Source: Balamuthia mandrillaris
Lineage: Eukaryota; Discosea; Longamoebia; Balamuthiidae
NCBI GenBank assembly: GCA_031835245.1
Contig: JAVKOQ010000046.1
Span: 1-64,000, forward strand
Direction of reading: 5' to 3'
Length of the DNA: 64,000 nt
Part shown: positions 47,501 through 58,907 of the stretch, in pieces
Numbering within the stretch: position 1 is the first letter of the stretch
Layout: each line of letters starts with the position of its first letter
Program-made: the position numbers and the translations under genes
The notes under the pieces: generated by a model
What the model saw: only the letters and a program-made list of their open reading frames with translations
The model's database searches: none
What the model was told of the DNA's origin: nothing

Positions 47501-48715
47501 CCTGCTAATGCTTCTTCTTCCTCCGCTGCATCTTCCACTGTTGCTCCTGCTTCTTCCTCAGCTTCTACATCTCCCACCACATCGCCATCAGTCCCCAAGC
47601 GTGCTTCCTCTTCCTTCATCTCCGTCTCGCCCTCGCCATCATTGCAGTCGCAACCTCTCTCCGCAAGAGGGTTGCTCAGCGTTCCTTCTTCGGCCTCCTC
47701 TTCCACTGAAAAATTCGATGGCAGCTCCTCTTATCCTTCTTCCTCTTCGTCTTCTTCTTCATCCTCCTCAACTTTCACCGGCTCCTCTTCTCTAAATAGC
47801 AATCGTTCTTCGACTGGAAGAAAGACCAGCAGCAGCAGCAGCAGTAATAATAATAGTGTTGCTCGTCGTATCCCACGATCGCAGGAGAATAGCAAAAGCT
47901 TGATGGAGGAAGCATTAGATGATGCCTGCTCAAACAAAGCGCTCTCTTGGATGGTCGAGTCATCATCTAACCCGTACGAGGATGCTGAAGTCTGTTTCGT
48001 GGTGAGGAAAAACGGAGACGAAGACGGAGGAGGTGAAGGCGAAAAAAAGAATAATGATGCAAAGGAGCAGGAAGAAGATGACCTTCATCACGAGCATCAA
48101 CAACTGAAGCACGCCATAGAGAATCTTTACTCTGACAAGGAGCTTTCATGGGAGCTTGACGAGATGACCCCAAAAACTGAGATCGTTCGCGTTCGTCCTA
48201 CTCCCGCTAATCACAATAATACGGATGCGGTGCCTTCCATCATGCTCTCCAAACCGTTGAGCAGCAGCGACAAAGCTCACAAGACCAAGAAGAACTCGGA
48301 CAGCGTTCGAAGTGCTCGAAATTCTTCGGCCACGTCCTCTACAGTTTCTTCTTCGTCATCTGCATCTAAGAAAGGAAGTGGTAAGGCTTCATCAAAAGAA
48401 GGAAGAAAGGAGAAGAAAGACGGAGGTGGAAGTAAAAAGAAGAAAGACGGAAGTGGAAGTAGTGGTAGGAAAGAGAATTCGCCTACATCACTGTCGCCAT
48501 CATCCAAGAAGAAGTCTTCTTCCAGTTCTTCTTCGTCAAAGACATCCCGTAAAGAAAAGAAAAAAGGAGACGGAGGCGAAGAAAAGAAAAAAGGAGACGG
48601 AGGCGAAGAAAAGAAAAAACGCAGCAACAGCGGCAGAAAAGATAAGAAAACAGCGTCCGGAGAGAACGGAGACAACAATGGTGACAAGAGAAAGAGAAGA
48701 ACAGGTGCAAAGTGA
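44508..48715 (+). CDS. Tandem TKL protein kinase with two kinase domains and a long Ser-rich tail
   Basis: The N-terminus MGNAAPAG fits N-myristoylation, implying membrane attachment. Kinase 1 (about 44590-45760) has VALKTFF, HR|DLKPENFLV, IADLGVAK and MAPEIFDG. Kinase 2 (about 45845-46985) has VAVKTFY, HRDLKSENLLV, IADLGVAR and APEIMEG. Catalytic Lys, HRD and APE are present in both, so both may be active. Both share two oddities: the glycine loop reads GKGALCKV / GRGALCRV, with Cys in place of the third Gly, and DFG is DLG. These shared traits indicate internal duplication. The tail (about 47,000-48,715) is Asn-, Ser- and then Lys-rich, with a 27-bp direct repeat (GDGGEEKKK) near 48.57-48.62 kb, and is probably disordered. 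Six or seven short introns. Stop TGA at 48713-48715. Confidence 0.88.
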
Positions 48716-48758
48716 TAAAAATTGACGAGCATCAATGATAGACTTGTGTGTGAAGTAG

Positions 48759-48998
48759 TTAATTTTCTATTTTTTTCTGTAAACTGTTTTTTAGTCCAAG
48801 CGAGAAAGAAGAGAAGGAGAGAAGGAGAAAGCAGAGGAGAGAGGAGAGTGGCCTTACAGGAACAATTTCACCTCCGTTTTTGCAAGCCATCCTGGAGATA
48901 ACCGACCCAACAAAACAAAGACAACAGCAACAGACAAGCAAAAAAGAAATCATGAAAGGCAATAAAGCGGTGAGGAGGGACCTTTCCAAAGCCTTCAT
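48759..48998 (-). CDS. Possible 52-residue single-span membrane peptide
   Basis: On the minus strand ATG 48998 opens MKALERSLLTALLPFMISFLL, continuing through a Cys-rich hydrophobic stretch to SRMACKNGGEIVP. A donor (GTAAGG) and an acceptor (TTTACAG) then remove 81 bp, adding KKIEN and TAA. One transmembrane helix (about residues 9-33) is predicted by eye. A further donor/acceptor pair upstream (GTACGT near 49116, ACACAG near 49030) suggests this may instead be spliced 3' UTR of the LUC7 gene, whose stop is 154 bp away. The 81-bp intron is a multiple of three, so the unspliced frame is also open, which weakens the case. Confidence 0.3.
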   Translation of the reverse strand: MKALERSLLTALLPFMISFLLVCCCCLCFVGSVISRMACKNGGEIVPVRPLSSLLCFLLLSFSSFSLGLKNSLQKKIEN

Positions 48999-49151
48999 GC
49001 TGCAACACTTGTTGGCGCTGGTGCTGTGTTGTATTGAAAGAAAGGGAAACAAAAAAAGCAAAGCAGACAAAACAGACTCGAAGAACGACATAAAGACAGA
49101 AAAACAGAAAGAAACGTACATTTACTAGATAAGAAAACCCAAAACAACAAG

Positions 49152-50358
49152 TCAAGGCTGTTGTTGCTGTTGCTGATCTTCTCTCATCCGTTTATGCTCC
49201 GTGCGTTCATCTTCCTTGCCGCTTCGCTTCTCCTCTCTTTCTCTATCTCTGCTCCTTTCTCTGCTTCTCTTCCTTCCTCTGTCTCTGTCTCTGTCTCTGC
49301 TTCTATCTCTGTCTCTGTCTCTGTCTCTATCTCTATCGTCTCGGTGAGAATGACGACGTCCTCCTCCGCCTCTATGCCGATCTCCTCTCCTTTCACCTCC
49401 ACTATCTCTTCGTCTATTGTCTCTATCTCTGTTTCCATTCGATCGTCCTCCATCTCTTCTTCTTCCATCTCTGTCCCTATCTCTATCCCTGCCGCCTCTT
49501 TCTCTGTCTCTATCTCTTCCGCTTTCTCTTTCTCTTCCTCCTCCAGCATTGTTGACATGTATGCCTTTGTTTTGCGCATCTTCTTTTCGTTTGAGTGCCT
49601 CGTCAATGGCTTCTCGTATCTTGAGAAAGCCTTGGTGCTGCTTGCCCTCCATGTGACTCGTGGTTCGCTTCTCGGTATCGCCGATGACGAGGAAGGCGCC
49701 GCAGATCTCGCACACTTTTAGACGTTTCTCCTGTTGGGTGATGGACTGGGCGGCGGCTCCTTTGCGCAACATCTCCTGCTCTTGTTTCAGGTTGTTTATT
49801 TGTTGGAGAAGTGCCTCTGACTCTGTCACTTTACCTTGATTGCCTAGTTCCTCCATCTTGAGATTTCGCTATTAGTCTGTTTTTGCAATGACAACAAGGA
49901 AGGAGAGAGAGAGAGAGGGAGAGAGAGAGAAGAGAGCAAACGAAAAAAAAAAGGCAAAACGAACCTCTTTTAACAGGAAAACAATTCGTTCTGAAATGGC
50001 GTCCACTTTGTCTGACCCTTCGTCATCCAACACAACCGGCTTTTGTGCATAACAGAAAAAACAAGTTCTTTGGTTAGAAGGCCAGTAAAACGAACCGAGA
50101 AGCGAGAAGCACGAAGAAGAAAGAAGAACAAAGAAGCAACGAAGAAAAGAGAAACGAACCACTTGCTCCTGTTGGCTCAGACGTTGGTGACCACGTTCCA
50201 GTTTTTTGTCAAGGTCAGTAATGATGCCCTGCAGGTGTCGCAGAAATGCCATCTCGAAGGGGTACCGGTACTTCTCCTCGTCACTCAGACTTTGATACCT
50301 GCAAACAAACCATAAAGCAAAAATAAAAGTAAGTTAGCAGCGTGTAAGCAAGAGAGGG

Positions 50359-50394
<36 letters not shown>

Positions 50395-50743
50395 AGCAAA
50401 CGCACTCTCTGCGGCATTCGTCGTCGTGATGCTTGGGGCAAGTACCTAAGCAAAAAGGTGAGCAAGGAACAAAACACGCATTAGTGAAGCTACAATGAAA
50501 CCTATGACACTTTTCTCTTTCATTCTTCTCACAAAAAAAAACTCTGTTAAAATCAAACCTACCGAGATCGCTTTTCGTGTTGGTGAAAAGGGTGTGAGGG
50601 CAGAGGCCGCAGATGTAAAGCTTGCAGACATCGTCGTCGGCGAAATGGCGAGCATGTTGCGGCTGTTCCGTTGGAAGCCTGTTGCGGTCGCTCCCAAACA
50701 GCTCGTCCAGTTGAGCCCTGAAGCTATCGTACTTGGAAGACAT
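49152..50743 (-). CDS. LUC7L: LUC7-like U1 snRNP splicing factor
   Basis: LUC7 proteins sit in U1 snRNP and tune 5' splice-site choice in the nucleus. Starts at ATG 50743 (MSSKYDSFRAQLDELFGSDRN). The first zinc finger is split by an intron (KLYICGLCPHTLF ... LG|TCPKHHDDECRRE). It is followed by the helical region (YPFEMAFLRHLQGIITDLDKK, cut here) and a short exon (PVVLDDEGSDKVDAISERI). The second zinc finger is CEICGAFLVIGDTEKRTTSH with HMEGKQHQGF. The C-terminus is a long Arg/Asp-Arg/Ser-rich tail typical of splicing proteins, ending in polyglutamine with TGA at 49152-49154. Five to six exons; introns are GA-rich on the plus strand. A GTCGAC site (50821-50826) lies 78 bp upstream of the start. 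Confidence 0.92.
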
Positions 50744-51065
50744 CCTCTCCCCGCCAGCCGTTCGTGCACTTCCTCTCCTCTTGCTACTTTCTAATCTTTT
50801 TTGTCTCTTTTCCGATTTTCGTCGACACGTGCTTGAGGAGCATTTCATAATATCCCATAATAGATAACTTTATACATCGAAAAGATAAGAGATAGGATAA
50901 GAGAGAAGAAAAGAGACAGGATAGGAGAGATGACAGGAGAGAAGATAGGAGAGAGGATAGGAGAGAGGAGAAGAGCAAAGATAGGAGAGAGAAGAAATAG
51001 CAGAGGAAGAGAGTCTCTCGCTGCTTCTTGCGTTGGCGGAAACGCACAACGCTTGAGCTCAAGAC

Positions 51066-52945
51066 TCAGTCCTTCTTGAGGCGATGGGCATGGAAATAGG
51101 CGCTAGACAGCCATCCAAACACCACGAAAATGCCGCCAAGAATGGCGCAGGTCCTCGTGAGAAAGTGAGCCAAGGACCGTGGGTTCTCCTCATAGGTAAC
51201 TTGATAAGGAGAGAATTCATAGGCAAAGAAAACACCTATTTTGTTTTTTTTTTTCAGAAAGAGGAAAGAGTGAGCGCAAAGAATAGAATATCAAAGGGAA
51301 AAAAGAGAAATGGTACCGGGTTGCCAGAATGTGGAGGCCTTCTTATCTACCCATTGCTTGTTGGAGGTGAAAGAGTATTGGAATGTATTGATGACCTTGC
51401 CGCTTCGTGACTTGAATTGAGTTGGCACCACTTGAAGCTTGTACGTATAACGATATGTTTCTCCTGTTGATGCATGGGATTGGCAAATTAAGAATTAAGA
51501 ACAGAGAAGCAGGGGAGAGAAACGATGGCATAGAGCGGGAAACAACCTTCTGGGTCAACAATGTAGAGATCTTCCAAAGGTTGCACCACGTCTGCTAATG
51601 GTGGTCCAAATTTGAGCTGAGTGCCATCAACACGGAATGTAAAGTCAGAACAGGAGAACGTAAAGAGAGAATTAAGAGAGCTCTGAAAAGAGAAACAAAC
51701 AAGAATGGGAATAGAACTTACAGAGTGAATGTGGTGACTAGAATTGAAGGCGTAGAGTTCCGGCATAGTGAAGTGATGCACATGTGCTGATGCAAAACGT
51801 TATAAATCAATCACTATGAGAGAGAGAGAGAGAGAGAGGAGACCAGCAGAGAATGTAGAGAGAACTTACATGCAGCAGCCTCGTGGCCATGCTCAGCTCC
51901 GGATTTGTGCGTATCCTTACCAAGGCCAACGTGGAACTCCCCCGCCACTTTGCTCACCCAAAACTGCCCATGCACCTTGCAACCCGCTTTACCTTTTTTG
52001 TTTGGTGCTTCAGTGTGTCACGGTCAGCGTCACAGCAGAAAGAGAGAACGAGAATGGAAAAATGAGAGAAGGTAAATAACTGAGGAGAGAAGAGGGAGAG
52101 CAGACAGAAGAGCAGAAAAAAGAGAGAAGCCAGAAGAGAGAAAAGAGAAGAGAGAGCAGAGAAAAAAGAGAAGGAGAGAAGGAGAGGAGAGAGGAAAGAG
52201 GAGAGAGGAAAGAGAGAAGAGAGAAGAGAGAAGAGAGAAGAGAGAAGAGAGAAGAGAGAAGAGAGAAGAGAGAAGAGAGAAGAGAGAAGAGAGAAGAGAG
52301 AAGAGAGAAGAGAGAAGAGAGAAGAGAGAGCGGTGAAAGAGCACGCACCTCCCTGTAGCGGCGTTTTCTGCAGCTCAGACCCTTCCATAGCAGTAGCGCT
52401 CAACCACAGCTGCCCCGAGGCATCCGTTACATCAAACCCTGTATTTGTTTTTTTTTCTTCATTTAACACAAGACAAAAAAAGAAAGGGAGAGAGAGAGAG
52501 CGAGAGAGAGAGAAGAGAGAGAAGAGAAGAGAAGAGAGAGAGAGAGAGAGAGAGAAGACAGAAAGAGCACGCACCAAAATCAGGACAGTTCATGCCCAGA
52601 ATGTCCATGTCCAGGTGGATGTCCACCGTCTTCTCTCTGCTCTGATCCACCGTGACGTTGGAGGCCACGCCCACTGCCCAAAAGTCATAGACCTCTGACA
52701 ACAACAAATAGGCCAAAAACAAACCACAAATGAGCGACACTGGATGCATGTATGTGTGTTTGATACGATTTTGTTTGTGAGAAGATTGTAGTCCATTTTT
52801 TTAAAAAATAAAAAAACGAAAAGGGTTTACACTTACAGAAGCCACTCACTGGAGAACGAAGACGAGGCACCGTCTCATCGAGCTTTGGGAACACATCGAG
52901 GGCTCTCAGCCGTGTGTGGAAGGACTTGCGCTCTCCTCCATGCAT
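51066..52945 (-). CDS. Erv41/Erv46 (ERGIC2/3) family ER-Golgi cargo receptor
   Basis: Family members cycle between ER and Golgi and retrieve leaked ER proteins. Starts at ATG 52945 (MHGGERKSFHTRLRALDVF), with the family's LDVFPKLDE...G start. The first membrane span is SLICGLFLAYLLLSEVYDFW. The lumenal domain carries VDIHLDMDILGMNCPDFG, the hallmark GCKVHGQFWVSKVAGEFH, and QVVPTQF. The second span (LAHFLTRTCAILGGIFVVFG) and a short cytosolic tail ending HRLKKD close the protein (TGA at 51066-51068). The dilysine-like KKD tail fits COPI retrieval only loosely. Seven or eight exons; one intron carries the AGAGAAG array at 52.2 kb. ERGIC2 and ERGIC3 could not be told apart with confidence; the GCKV motif favours the Erv46/ERGIC3 side. 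Confidence 0.85.
52210..52330. repeat. AGAGAAG heptamer array in an ERGIC-gene intron
   Basis: About 17 copies of a 7-bp unit AGAGAAG lie at the intron end next to the exon at 52340. The same heptamer array recurs in an intron of the Sec8 gene (55532-55591). Confidence 0.9.
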
Positions 52946-53052
52946 TTCTCTTTCTTCTTTTTTTATTTATTTTTTGTTCGCACTTTTCTTTTTAAGGCTT
53001 ACCTTGCATATTTGGATAAAATTTATGATCTACTTATCCAAATAAGTTTATT

Positions 53053-53094
53053 ACACGTCACTTAATACCTTTTTGAGTAATAACACACGTCACT
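53053..53094. promoter_or_regulatory. Paired ACACGTCACT motifs upstream of the ERGIC gene
   Basis: ACACGTCACT occurs at 53053-53062 and 53085-53094, each within a similar AT-rich context, about 110-150 bp upstream of the ERGIC start. The reverse strand reads AGTGACGTGT, containing a CRE half-site (TGACGT). Confidence 0.4.
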
Positions 53095-53207
53095 ATTTCC
53101 TTTTTCTTCAATAAGTAACAAACGGTTCGTCTTTTGAGTAAATTTCAGAGGAAATATCGTCGTTTTATTTACTTTTTGTTCGATGTTTCTTTTTTTTTAA
53201 AATTTGT

Positions 53208-56200
53208 TCATGGTTGGTGGTGCTGGGGAGCATTCCACACGCTCTCCAATAAACGCTCGCGCTCCGCGCGGTCCCTCCTTCTTGGTGCAGCGGCATCCTC
53301 GCTCGTTCCTGCCTCATCGCCTCCGCCACCTCTCTTCTCTCCTCCATTCGACGTCGTTTGTGTTTTGCCGTGGCTGTTGGAATGGATGTTCATCGTTGTC
53401 GCCATCATCATCCCTCCGAGACCAGCTATGATTCCTCCTACACCCCCTCCGCCGCCATGACTTGTGGAGGCCTTTGTGCGTCGAATCGGTTGGTTGTTAG
53501 AAGGAGAAGGAACAAAAGAGGAAGACATGGCCTTCCCTTCTCCATTCTCGTTGTTGTCGTTGTTGTCTGAACGTTCCATTGCCACAACGTCTTGATGAAG
53601 GATCGCTTTGTACTCATCCAACAAAAATTGAAAGAACGGGCTTGTTCCTTTCTCTCTTTTATGCTTCTTCTTCTGCATCTTTGATCCCTCCTCTTTGGTC
53701 TTAGCGTTCTCCTTTTGCTTCACATCTTCTTCTCGTTCTTTTTGTTGATGTTGTTGCTGTTGCCGCATTTCAGCTACGAAAGAAAGAAGTTCTTCTTCGC
53801 TCAACAACAGCAATCCGTAATACTTTCGCACACGTTCGAACCACATGTCACGACTTCTTTGTTCTTTGACGACGAGAGAGTAAAAGCCAGAAGAGGAAGA
53901 AAAGTAGTTGCTGTTGTTAAAACTGATCGTGGAGGAGTCGCCCATAAAGTCGCCGATGGAAGTTGTGGCATTTGTCATGCATTGTTGCAAACAAAAGGCA
54001 TTCTTGCACATTCGCAACACTCCATTTTGATTTATTTTCTGTTTGTTTTTGAAAATAAGAATGAGAACGAAGGGAAGAAGTCTAAAAAGTAAAACCAACA
54101 AACAAAAATAGCACAAGAAGAAAGAAAGAGAAATAAACAAAGAGCAAGTAAGCGTACGCGAATCTTTGGTAAGCTGTTTATAAGAATGTTGCTTAAAAGG
54201 CAGTCCAACCCGTGGAACACGAAACGAGTCTTTCTGGAAGGAAGACACTTGCTCATCAGCTCAACAGAGTTGTTGAGGTCTTTTGCTAGCTCCGCCACAA
54301 AGCTGTCGGGCTCAGTCGGTTCCGTCGGCAACACATAGGATACCTTTTTGGATCCAAAGTTTAGAGAAAAGCCCGACAAGCGATAAAAGACAAAATGAAA
54401 GAGTACCTTTCGAATGTTATCCAATCGGTAAAAGCATCGCAGTCGGTGATCAATTTTCAATGCCAAAAGGCAATGCTCTGACAGTGATTGAAGCCGACAA
54501 CACAGCCGATCTACCTTGTCTTGAAGTGCTTGTTTGATGTGTGGCTGAAGATATCTACATTGCTGCTGTACAAAGGAAGGATCCAAAGCGGTGATAGAGG
54601 GTAGAAGAGAGTTGGGGACGGTATTGTTGTCTACATCACTGTTGTTTTTGTTTGTTGTTGGGGAGAAAAGAGGAGTGAATAGCGCTCGCAGATTGTGTGC
54701 TAACCATTCCTATATAGTATTGTCAATGAGTTTAAAGAGAAGAGAAAGAAGGAGAATAGATGGTGAGACATACCAAACTATCCGAAAGGTTTGCCAACAA
54801 CTGAAGTTTCTCCACATCTAACACTTTGTAGTGGCCGTTATTGGAAGAGGAGGTCTCACTCTGTGTTTGTGTTTGTCCACCAAATTCGTAGTATTCCTCG
54901 GCAGCGCTAAAATTATGAAAGTAAAGCACTCGTTCTGCATCAAAGAACGGATCCACCACATCTTTGCTGGAGTAAACCTCGTCGTCATCCTCCTCCTTCG
55001 AACCTGAAGATGATGAAGCAGAGGAGCCATCCGAAAGACGTTGAAGCTCACGGGTGAGTCTTCGTTTTCTCCAGGCAAACTTGTCCTCGTTGGGAGAGAA
55101 CATCACAGCACGCTCCCAAGCATCTCCTCCACGAAACAGGTCAAGCAGAGAGGAGTCCTTCATTCTTTTGCCAAGCTCATAATTCTGTGTTAAGAGTTCG
55201 CCGTATTTGGCATTACAACGATCATAGAAGCAATCGCCAAGCTCTTCCACAGCGTTCATGAATGTTTTGGTGTGCTCTTCCGCTTCAGCCATGTGAACGA
55301 TGTTACTGTGAAGCTCTGCAACATCATGAAACATAACCTCTATGCCCTGATTTTTTTTTTTTGGAAAAAAATGTGTTAAGTGTTGTTCTTGTTCTTGGGC
55401 AATTACGTTCGTACATGTAACAGAGGACGTTGATTAAGTTGCATTTTGCTTTGAGAAAGACCCGAGGTTTTGCTGGGTTTAAAGGCATCCGGTTCTGTGT
55501 TAATGAATGAGAAGCTTTTAGCGTGAAGCGCAGAGAGAAGAGAGAAGAGAGAAGAGAGAAGAGAGAAGAGAGAAGAGAGAAGAGAGAAGAGAAAGACCAT
55601 CTAACAGTTGGACCAATTGACGCCTATAATCAGCAATAGTGAAGGGAAGATAATTGTCGTTGATAAAAGTATTAAGCCAATTGCGCAGGTGAGATGTAGA
55701 AGTCTCGTCATCGTTGGTGTTGGAAGAATGACGAGGAGAGGGAGTCGCTCGGAAGAACGAACCACCGCCATAGAAAGCGGAGGGGGCGGTCAAAAGCACG
55801 TTGTTGCAAACGCTACGAATGAAACTGCTCAAAAGAGGATAGAGAGGACAGACGTTGTAGGGACTCGCTTTGAATAGAGCAAATGAAGCGGTGACCAGAT
55901 CTTGCTCTTGTTGTCCGCTGACATTAAAAGTTGCTGCTGAAGAGTCTGCAAAACTGAATAACCTTCGCTGTAACATATAAATACAACAAATAAGATGAGC
56001 ACGTATGTAGAACAGAGAAGAGAAAAGAATGTCTTACTTTCGGTCTGTTGAGAGAAGAGGAAGAGATAGATTCTCTTGTAAGCGAATCGCTGGAGCTAAT
56101 GGCAGTAACGCTTGCAGCGGCATTAAATTCAAAGGATGAGGCTTGAAAATATACGTGAAGAAGCGCCACAATCTGTATTTCAATGTGATAGGAGCCACTG

Positions 56201-57525
56201 TAAATAATCAAATAGAGGGGGGGAGAGAGCAGTTTTTTACTTTGGTTTGAATGATGTCCCAAATGGAATGGATGTTATAGCTCGAGTCACCACCGTCTAT
56301 GTTCTTTGTTATAGAATGGAACATACTAGCAACATGTTTATGATTGCGTAGCACATGATATAACTTTTCCAACAAAACTTTCATGAAACTGACCAAAGCT
56401 GTTGTTGTTTGTAACCAAACTGAATGTAAGCAATGAAAGTAAAAAATGAAAGAGACGAATAGATGCGACTTACCATCGTTCGCTGTTCTTAGAGATCCAG
56501 CAGCACTTGTGGAGGTCGCCGAAGACGAGGTGCTCAGTCGAGCCCGCAATCCAAAACTTTGTTCTTTCCTGAACAGGAAAAAGCAGATCCGAATGAGAAC
56601 AGAATAAGAGAAAGAGTCATAGATGGAATGTATACCGCTGTTGACTAGCTTCCACGATAGTGGAATCTATAATTTTATGGAGCTCGTAGGAAACTTTGTT
56701 GGTGATCTGATGCATTGTAGGAGCCGCATTGTGATCCAAAACCAGCAGAGCGTTCACCAACTTTTCCATCTCTAAGTGGCTAGTGTCCAACACTCGGGGG
56801 CTTAGCGTCAGTTGTGGCAAGACTGTGCCATTTACCGGAGTGTTGGAGTGAATGGACAAAGTTGTGTTGTTGGAAAGATATATACACTTGTGCAACTCTT
56901 CCACTAATCTTTGATGAAAATGCTGCCATAGTATAATCAAGTTACATGAGAAGAAGAAGGACAAGAACAACAAGAACAAACAAGCAAAAGAATACATACT
57001 TCATTCCAGTCTAATATGAACGTACGAGCGTTGTAGAGGGCACCAATGCTGCTCAATTCTTCCTGTCTCAATAACTTGACGCACTGCTTCAGCGTTTCTG
57101 CTGCTTTTACCCACTCCTGTCGCTCTGCCAACGACTTGAGTTGGTCTGGTGCATTGTGAAGCTCGTCTCTTTATGTTATTTAAGGGAGATGTGTATTAGA
57201 GAAAGAAAAAAGTTGACAGAGAGGAGGAAAGTAGAGAAAGAGATAGAAAGATGGTGGTGAAGTGGAAGAATTCTTACACTTGATTCAAAATACGAAGAGT
57301 CTCCTCGAGCTCAAGGTGTTTGGACCAAATCTTGTGCAACTCCCCAGTTCGAAGGAACAGTCGTAGCTTGATGGTCCTGAGCTCCTCCTTCAGTAACTTA
57401 GCCGTTACTCTGGATTTTGAGAAATGGCCCAACATTTGCGAGTAGTTTTCGATGGATTGGTTGATACCTCCCCCGTATGCTGTTTTGGAATTATTTTGTG
57501 AACATGCAAATGTAGTGCGAGGGGG

Positions 57526-57559
<34 letters not shown>

Positions 57560-58397
57560 GACAGAGAGACAGAGACAGAGAGACAGAGAGACAGAGAGAG
57601 ACAGAGAGACAGAGAGCGGAGAGAGAGAGAGAGGGAGGGAGAGGGAGAGAACAGGAGAGAGGGAGAGAAGGAGATGTAGAAGAGAACAGGAACGCGAGAG
57701 ACAGAGAGCAAAGAGAGAGAGAGAGAGAGAGAGAAGAAAGCAACCTTGCAGAAGCGTAGCAAGGGCCTGGTCCATGAGTTCAAAGTCCTGCTCAATTATT
57801 TGCCTTGCATGTGTGGAGTCATCCGACTGTATGACCTCCAGCACTTTGGGCAGGGGGTTAAAGCCTCCTCCTTCTTCTCTCGGTCGCTCTTCCACTGGGG
57901 GTGGCCTTTCACTCGCTTCGCCCTTCTTCTCCTCTTCCACTGCTGACTTGTCTGCTGCTGTGCCTTTTCTCCATTCTCCACTCTGTTGTTTGAGACACAG
58001 AATGAGCGAGAGAGCAGCTTAGGATGAGAAAATATGGAGGAAGAGAGAAGGGAGGAGATGAGAAGAGATTTACTTTGTAGTTGATGGGAGTCCTGAAGAA
58101 AGGATCGACTTGCTCCAAGAGGCTGGGAATCTTTTTCAACCGTTTCTGGAGCTCGGGGGAGAGGTTCTGCTGTGGACCCAGCAGCTCTACCTCCTCTACA
58201 GAGGCCTCATGCTTGTACTTGGGTCGAACGTTGGAGGAGGCCGATGCTGACGCGGAGGAGGAGGAGGCTTTGCTGTGTCGATGCTGTTTGGGTGGGGCAG
58301 CATCCTCTTGTGGACGATGGGAGAAGTCCATCTTGTCGACTCTGCCTCTCACCCTCTTCTTTTTCTCGGGCGGTTTGGCGACCCCTACATGAGACAT
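53208..58397 (-). CDS. EXOC4: Exocyst complex subunit Sec8 (EXOC4)
   Basis: Sec8 helps tether secretory vesicles to the plasma membrane. Starts at ATG 58397 (MSHVGVAKPPEKKKRVRGRV), with a Ser/Ala-rich N-terminus. The conserved N-terminal helices follow in order: HARQIIEQDFELMDQALATLL, AYGGGINQSIENYSQMLGHFSKSR, the LLKEELRTIKLRLFLRTGELHKIW segment (cut here), LKSLAERQEWVKAAETLKQC and IGALYNARTF. Later exons keep the helical character through HIKQALQDKVDRLCCRLQSL and FHGLDCLLSNILINSLPKI. The last exon (about 54010-53208) adds a tail rich in Lys/Glu and then Gly/Met (GGVGGIIAGLGGMMMATTM), ending in TGA/TAA at 53208. About 15 exons; several introns hold GA or GACAGA tracts (57.53-57.70 kb) and a heptamer array (55.53-55.59 kb). 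The identity rests on the N-terminal half; the C-terminal tail is not typical. Confidence 0.8.
55532..55591. repeat. AGAGAAG heptamer array in a Sec8 intron
   Basis: Eight or so copies of AGAGAAG lie next to the exon at 55600. It is the same unit and the same position (acceptor-distal end, beside the donor on the sense strand) as the array in the ERGIC gene. Confidence 0.85.
57527..57740. repeat. GA / GACAGA simple-repeat tract in a Sec8 intron
   Basis: Long runs of GAGA with interspersed GACAGAGA units fill most of the intron between two Sec8 exons. Apparent open frames on both strands are produced by the repeat. Confidence 0.9.
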
Positions 58398-58907
58398 CGT
58401 TTGTTCTCTCTCCCTCCTTTGGAGACCTTTTTCTTTCTTTCTTTTCGTTCGTTTTTTTGTTGATTTTTCTTTCTTCTTTCAGCGGACGAGTAATGTTCCC
58501 CGGTTCGAATCCCGTTGGAAGCAACTTTTTTGTTGGGAAGGTGACGTCAACTGACTGGGGAATGGTAATTTTTCGGAGTTAAAGGTTGATTGATGATTGG
58601 TTGGCCTGTCCGCTGCCCACGTCATCGGACCGCCGAAAGGAAAATGTCGCAATTCCAGAGCTGAGAAACGGGATGACGCTCCCGTCAGAGTGCTTTGTCC
58701 ATGACTTTTATTTGTCGACTACACTTCCCTGCTAAGTTTTGATACCCTAACACTGGACGTTGTTTTGCATCGTACGTAGGCCAGTCTACCCAAGGAGAAA
58801 TATTAAATTGTTTTTTTGTCGCCTCTTATTATTTTGTTGCTGTTTTTTCTCTCTGCAAAGGTTAAAAAAAAAAGTAGCACACACCACACGTAGAGAGAGA
58901 GAGAGAA
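58398..58907. promoter_or_regulatory. Divergent promoter of Sec8 and ARPC2
   Basis: A 510-bp gap between two start codons facing away from each other. It contains a perfect CRE palindrome TGACGTCA (58542-58549), a second CACGTCA (58618-58624), one GTCGAC (58714-58719), an isolated B-box-like GGTTCGAATCCC followed by a T run (58502-58532), and a GA tract directly before the ARPC2 ATG (58892-58905). No gene is supported here. Confidence 0.55.
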
